The notes under the pieces: model-generated
Told to the model about the DNA's origin: nothing
The model's database searches: none
Seen by the model: only the letters and a program-made list of their open reading frames with translations
Source: Alkalinema sp. CAN_BIN05
GTDB lineage: Bacteria > Cyanobacteriota > Cyanobacteriia > Leptolyngbyales > Leptolyngbyaceae
Assembly: GCA_026786325.1 (NCBI GenBank)
Contig: JAJAYH010000363.1
Location: forward strand, 1-7,614
Direction: 5' to 3'
Length of the DNA: 7,614 bases
Shown: in pieces, positions 6,119 through 7,614 of the stretch
Layout: every line of letters starts with the position of its first letter
Position numbering within the stretch: the stretch's first letter is position 1
Translations under genes and position numbers: made by a program

Positions 6119-6445
6119 ATGTTTAACTCTCCGCTTCCAACGGATCCAGACCTACTAAAAACGCTTTTAGATCCCCTGCTAGAGGATTTTCAGTATTGGT
6201 TTGAGCGATCGCACACCTTGCTCGAAAATGAGCATATGGAATTCATGGAGCCTAGAGAGCAGCAGGATCTTCTGAATCGGGTGACAGAAATGCAGAGATC
6301 CGTGAGTGCGATGCAGTCGCTAGTAAGTGCAACCAACGGTCAGGCGGGTGTGGACATGAAGGTTTTGATGGATTGGCATCGATTGGTTCATGAATGTTGG
6401 GGAGTCAGCATGAAGCATCGCCAATCTAAGGAGCACAATGGTTAA
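6119..6445 (+). CDS. DUF2605 domain protein (cyanobacterial, function unknown)
   Basis: A soluble acidic 108-residue protein without signal peptide or membrane segment. It reads as mainly helical: PLLEDFQYWFERSHTLLE (about 19-36) is the most distinctive part, then a Gln/Glu-rich helix (44-72) beginning EPREQQDLL, a short GQAGVD turn (74-79), and MDWHRLVHECW (84-94) with conserved-looking Trp and His. I recognise this pattern as DUF2605, a family of about this length that is often next to a DUF2973 gene, as here. No biochemical role is known to me. The ATG at 6119 has no visible Shine-Dalgarno sequence, but starting there gives the full family domain. It is divergent from the hydrolase gene and 126-138 bp upstream of the DUF2973 gene, so cotranscription is likely but not certain. 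Confidence 0.8.
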   Translation: MFNSPLPTDPDLLKTLLDPLLEDFQYWFERSHTLLENEHMEFMEPREQQDLLNRVTEMQRSVSAMQSLVSATNGQAGVDMKVLMDWHRLVHECWGVSMKHRQSKEHNG

Positions 6446-6571
6446 GCTATAAACACCAGAATATTTAAGCTGAACAGTAACAAGCTTAATTGGGACGATA
6501 CTTTATTAAGTTTTTCGCAAATATTTTTAAAAATCTGCGACACTAGAAACACAAATGTAAGTTAAAAGAGG
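6446..6571 (+). other. DUF2605-DUF2973 spacer with two AT-rich hairpins
   Basis: CTTAAT (6485-6490) pairs with ATTAAG (6505-6510) and is followed at once by five T's (6511-6515), a weak terminator-like arrangement. Just after it TCGCA (6515-6519) pairs with TGCGA (6536-6540) around a self-complementary ATTTTTAAAAAT (6523-6534). The first stem is short and AT-only, so termination would be partial at best. AAGAGG (6566-6571) is the likely ribosome site for the next gene. Confidence 0.35.
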
Positions 6572-6583
6572 ATGTTAGGTTTC

Positions 6584-6904
6584 ATGTCTATGTGGCTCCA
6601 AATACTCTATATGTTGGCATTTGTAGGGATCGCGTTCTTAGCGATCGGCAATCTGATTCGTAGTATTTTGACGTTGGGAGTTGAGTCTACTCGGCCTGTC
6701 GTTCCTAAGGGAATGCGATCGCGTGATGGGATGAGACAGTCGCCGCAGCATCCTGAAATGTTGGATGAGAATGGTCGGGTGATTAATGAACCGCTGTTAG
6801 TTATGAGATCCATGACGGTGGAAGATGCTCGTGAGCGCTTAGATGCGATTTACCGATCGTCTCCGGGTGGGGAATCTGGTACTCCTGATACAGACAGCAA
6901 TTGA
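6584..6904 (+). CDS. DUF2973 domain protein, single-pass membrane (cyanobacterial, function unknown)
   Basis: A small protein with one N-terminal membrane segment (WLQILYMLAFVGIAFLAIG, followed by N-L-I-R) and a soluble tail. The tail carries a basic region, then HPEMLDENG, INEPLLVMRSM and VEDARERLDAIYRSSPG, which together I recognise as DUF2973. Its role is unknown to me. Three Met codons are candidates: 6572 (overlaps the AAGAGG ribosome site, so unlikely), 6584 (12 bases after it, chosen, 106 residues) and 6590 (closest to the usual family N-terminus). The last residues (GESGTPDTDSN) are low-complexity. It follows the DUF2605 gene, and the GTPase gene begins 42 bp later in the same frame after tandem stop codons TGA-TAG (6902-6907). 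The order DUF2605-DUF2973 is, to my knowledge, a recurrent cyanobacterial pairing. Confidence 0.8.
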   Translation: MSMWLQILYMLAFVGIAFLAIGNLIRSILTLGVESTRPVVPKGMRSRDGMRQSPQHPEMLDENGRVINEPLLVMRSMTVEDARERLDAIYRSSPGGESGTPDTDSN

Positions 6905-6946
6905 TAGCATTGCGGTAGCTGCAATTCTTTACCGCCGCTCACCGCT
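6905..6946 (+). other. intercistronic hairpin between the DUF2973 gene and the GTPase gene
   Basis: GCGGTA (6912-6917) is complementary to TACCGC (6930-6935), a GC-rich 6-bp stem with a 12-nt loop. An alternative stem ATTGC/GCAAT (6909-6913 and 6921-6925) uses some of the same bases, so the two exclude each other. The hairpin ends 11 bases before the GTPase ATG, which has no Shine-Dalgarno sequence, so it could affect translation. No T-run follows. Confidence 0.4.
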
Positions 6947-7614
6947 ATGCCTCAGCCAACTCCCGGCCATCGCTCAGGTTTTTCAATAAAACTTCCGACC
7001 ATCAAGTTACCGAAGGTTAGTTTTCAAGATTTGAAGCTACCCGAACTAAATCTCTCAGGTGTCAAAATTCCTGGAGCAGACTGGTTTCGGGTGGATGAGG
7101 TGAAGCTGCGGGAAATTTTGCAACAGGTCCGATCGGACTTACCGACCACAGAAGCGCTTTTGATTGGCAAACCTCAATCGGGAAAAAGTTCCATCATCCG
7201 AGGTTTGACGGGCGTATCTAGCGACATTATTGGCCCTGGTTTTCGGCCACACACTAAACATACGGCGCGCTACGCCTATCCTAATGATGATTTGCCACTG
7301 TTGCAATTTGTCGATACAGTCGGATTGGGGGATGGTCAACAGGAGACCGGAATAGTCGCGCAAGAACTTGCGGAAATTTTAAGTCAATCACAGACCGCCC
7401 GCTTAATTGTTTGGACGGTCAAAATTACGGATTTTGCGACGGCTTCACTCAAACAAATTGCCCAAGATTTACGATCGCGTTATCCCCAAGTGCCTTGTCT
7501 GTTGGCAATTACTTGTTTACATGAATTGTATTGCCAATCGCCCGATCATCCGGAATATCCGCCTACATCTGAGACTATCGATCGAGCTGTTCAACAAATT
7601 AAACAAGATTTTGC
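6947..7614 (+). CDS. P-loop GTPase of Era/dynamin-like type, truncated by the window edge
   Basis: From the ATG at 6947 the frame is open to the right edge (222 codons). G1/Walker A is GKPQSGKS (74-81). Switch I lies around 99-106, with threonines 103 and 106 as G2 candidates. G3 is DTVGL (123-127), the DxxG motif. Where G4 (N/TKxD) should follow strand LLAIT the sequence has TCLHE (189-193), so guanine recognition is non-canonical. The first 43 residues are unusual: repeated K-L-P/K-I-P units at roughly 5-15-residue spacing, and no membrane segment. The C-terminal part is outside the window, so any membrane-binding or helical domain cannot be judged. The start lacks a ribosome site; the next upstream in-frame stop is the DUF2973 tandem stop. 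The class is certain, the subfamily is not; the best guess is a cyanobacterial GTPase of unknown role. Confidence 0.82.
   Translation, partial: MPQPTPGHRSGFSIKLPTIKLPKVSFQDLKLPELNLSGVKIPGADWFRVDEVKLREILQQVRSDLPTTEALLIGKPQSGKSSIIRGLTGVSSDIIGPGFRPHTKHTARYAYPNDDLPLLQFVDTVGLGDGQQETGIVAQELAEILSQSQTARLIVWTVKITDFATASLKQIAQDLRSRYPQVPCLLAITCLHELYCQSPDHPEYPPTSETIDRAVQQIKQDF

Noticed and set aside
6485..6515. Intrinsic terminator after the DUF2605 gene
   Set aside because: A 6-bp AT-only stem with a 14-nt loop is too weak to call a terminator despite the following T-run; it is recorded only as a hairpin in the spacer.
1..7614. CRISPR arrays, tRNA or rRNA genes, transposases, prophage genes
   Set aside because: No regularly spaced repeats, no cloverleaf or rRNA signature, and no transposase or phage motifs seen in any frame.

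Overview
The window looks like a cyanobacterial chromosome. The octamer GCGATCGC (HIP1, the cyanobacterial 'highly iterated palindrome') occurs eight times and its CGATCG core many more times. The DUF2605 and DUF2973 proteins near the right end are, as far as I know, essentially cyanobacterial families. I cannot name a genus; the gene set would fit a filamentous or Leptolyngbya-like freshwater form.

Layout. Positions 1-640 hold eroded accessory genes: the end of an unknown upstream frame, a minus-strand DUF2442 remnant, and a plus-strand Uma2-family (DUF820) nuclease remnant with a frameshift. The last two meet head to head at about 296-303 and both lack their N-termini. Positions 641-788 are a phosphate-regulated control region with tandem Pho-box-like octamers and an AT-rich -10. 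The high-affinity phosphate transporter follows as pstS-pstC-pstA-pstB (789-4999), one copy of each, all on the plus strand. There is no phoU and no two-component regulator in the window. The pstS-pstC gap (246 bp) carries a 12-bp stem-loop. The pstA-pstB gap (168 bp) carries a perfect Pho octamer, a promoter-like pair and another inverted repeat, so pstB may be partly transcribed on its own. A strong 20-bp-stem bidirectional terminator at 5032-5084 closes the operon.

Downstream, a minus-strand gene (5077-5997) encodes a probably exported dienelactone-hydrolase-like protein whose catalytic residues are intact; its last codons lie inside the terminator stem. Divergent from it are a small DUF2605 gene, a small one-membrane-segment DUF2973 gene, and a P-loop GTPase that runs off the right edge.

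How the genes work together. PstS captures periplasmic phosphate, PstC and PstA form the membrane channel, and PstB drives transport with ATP. The DUF2605-DUF2973-GTPase run is the least understood part: a soluble helical protein, a membrane-anchored protein and a GTPase in one orientation. A common role at a membrane is only an inference. I found no tRNA, rRNA, CRISPR array or intact mobile element.
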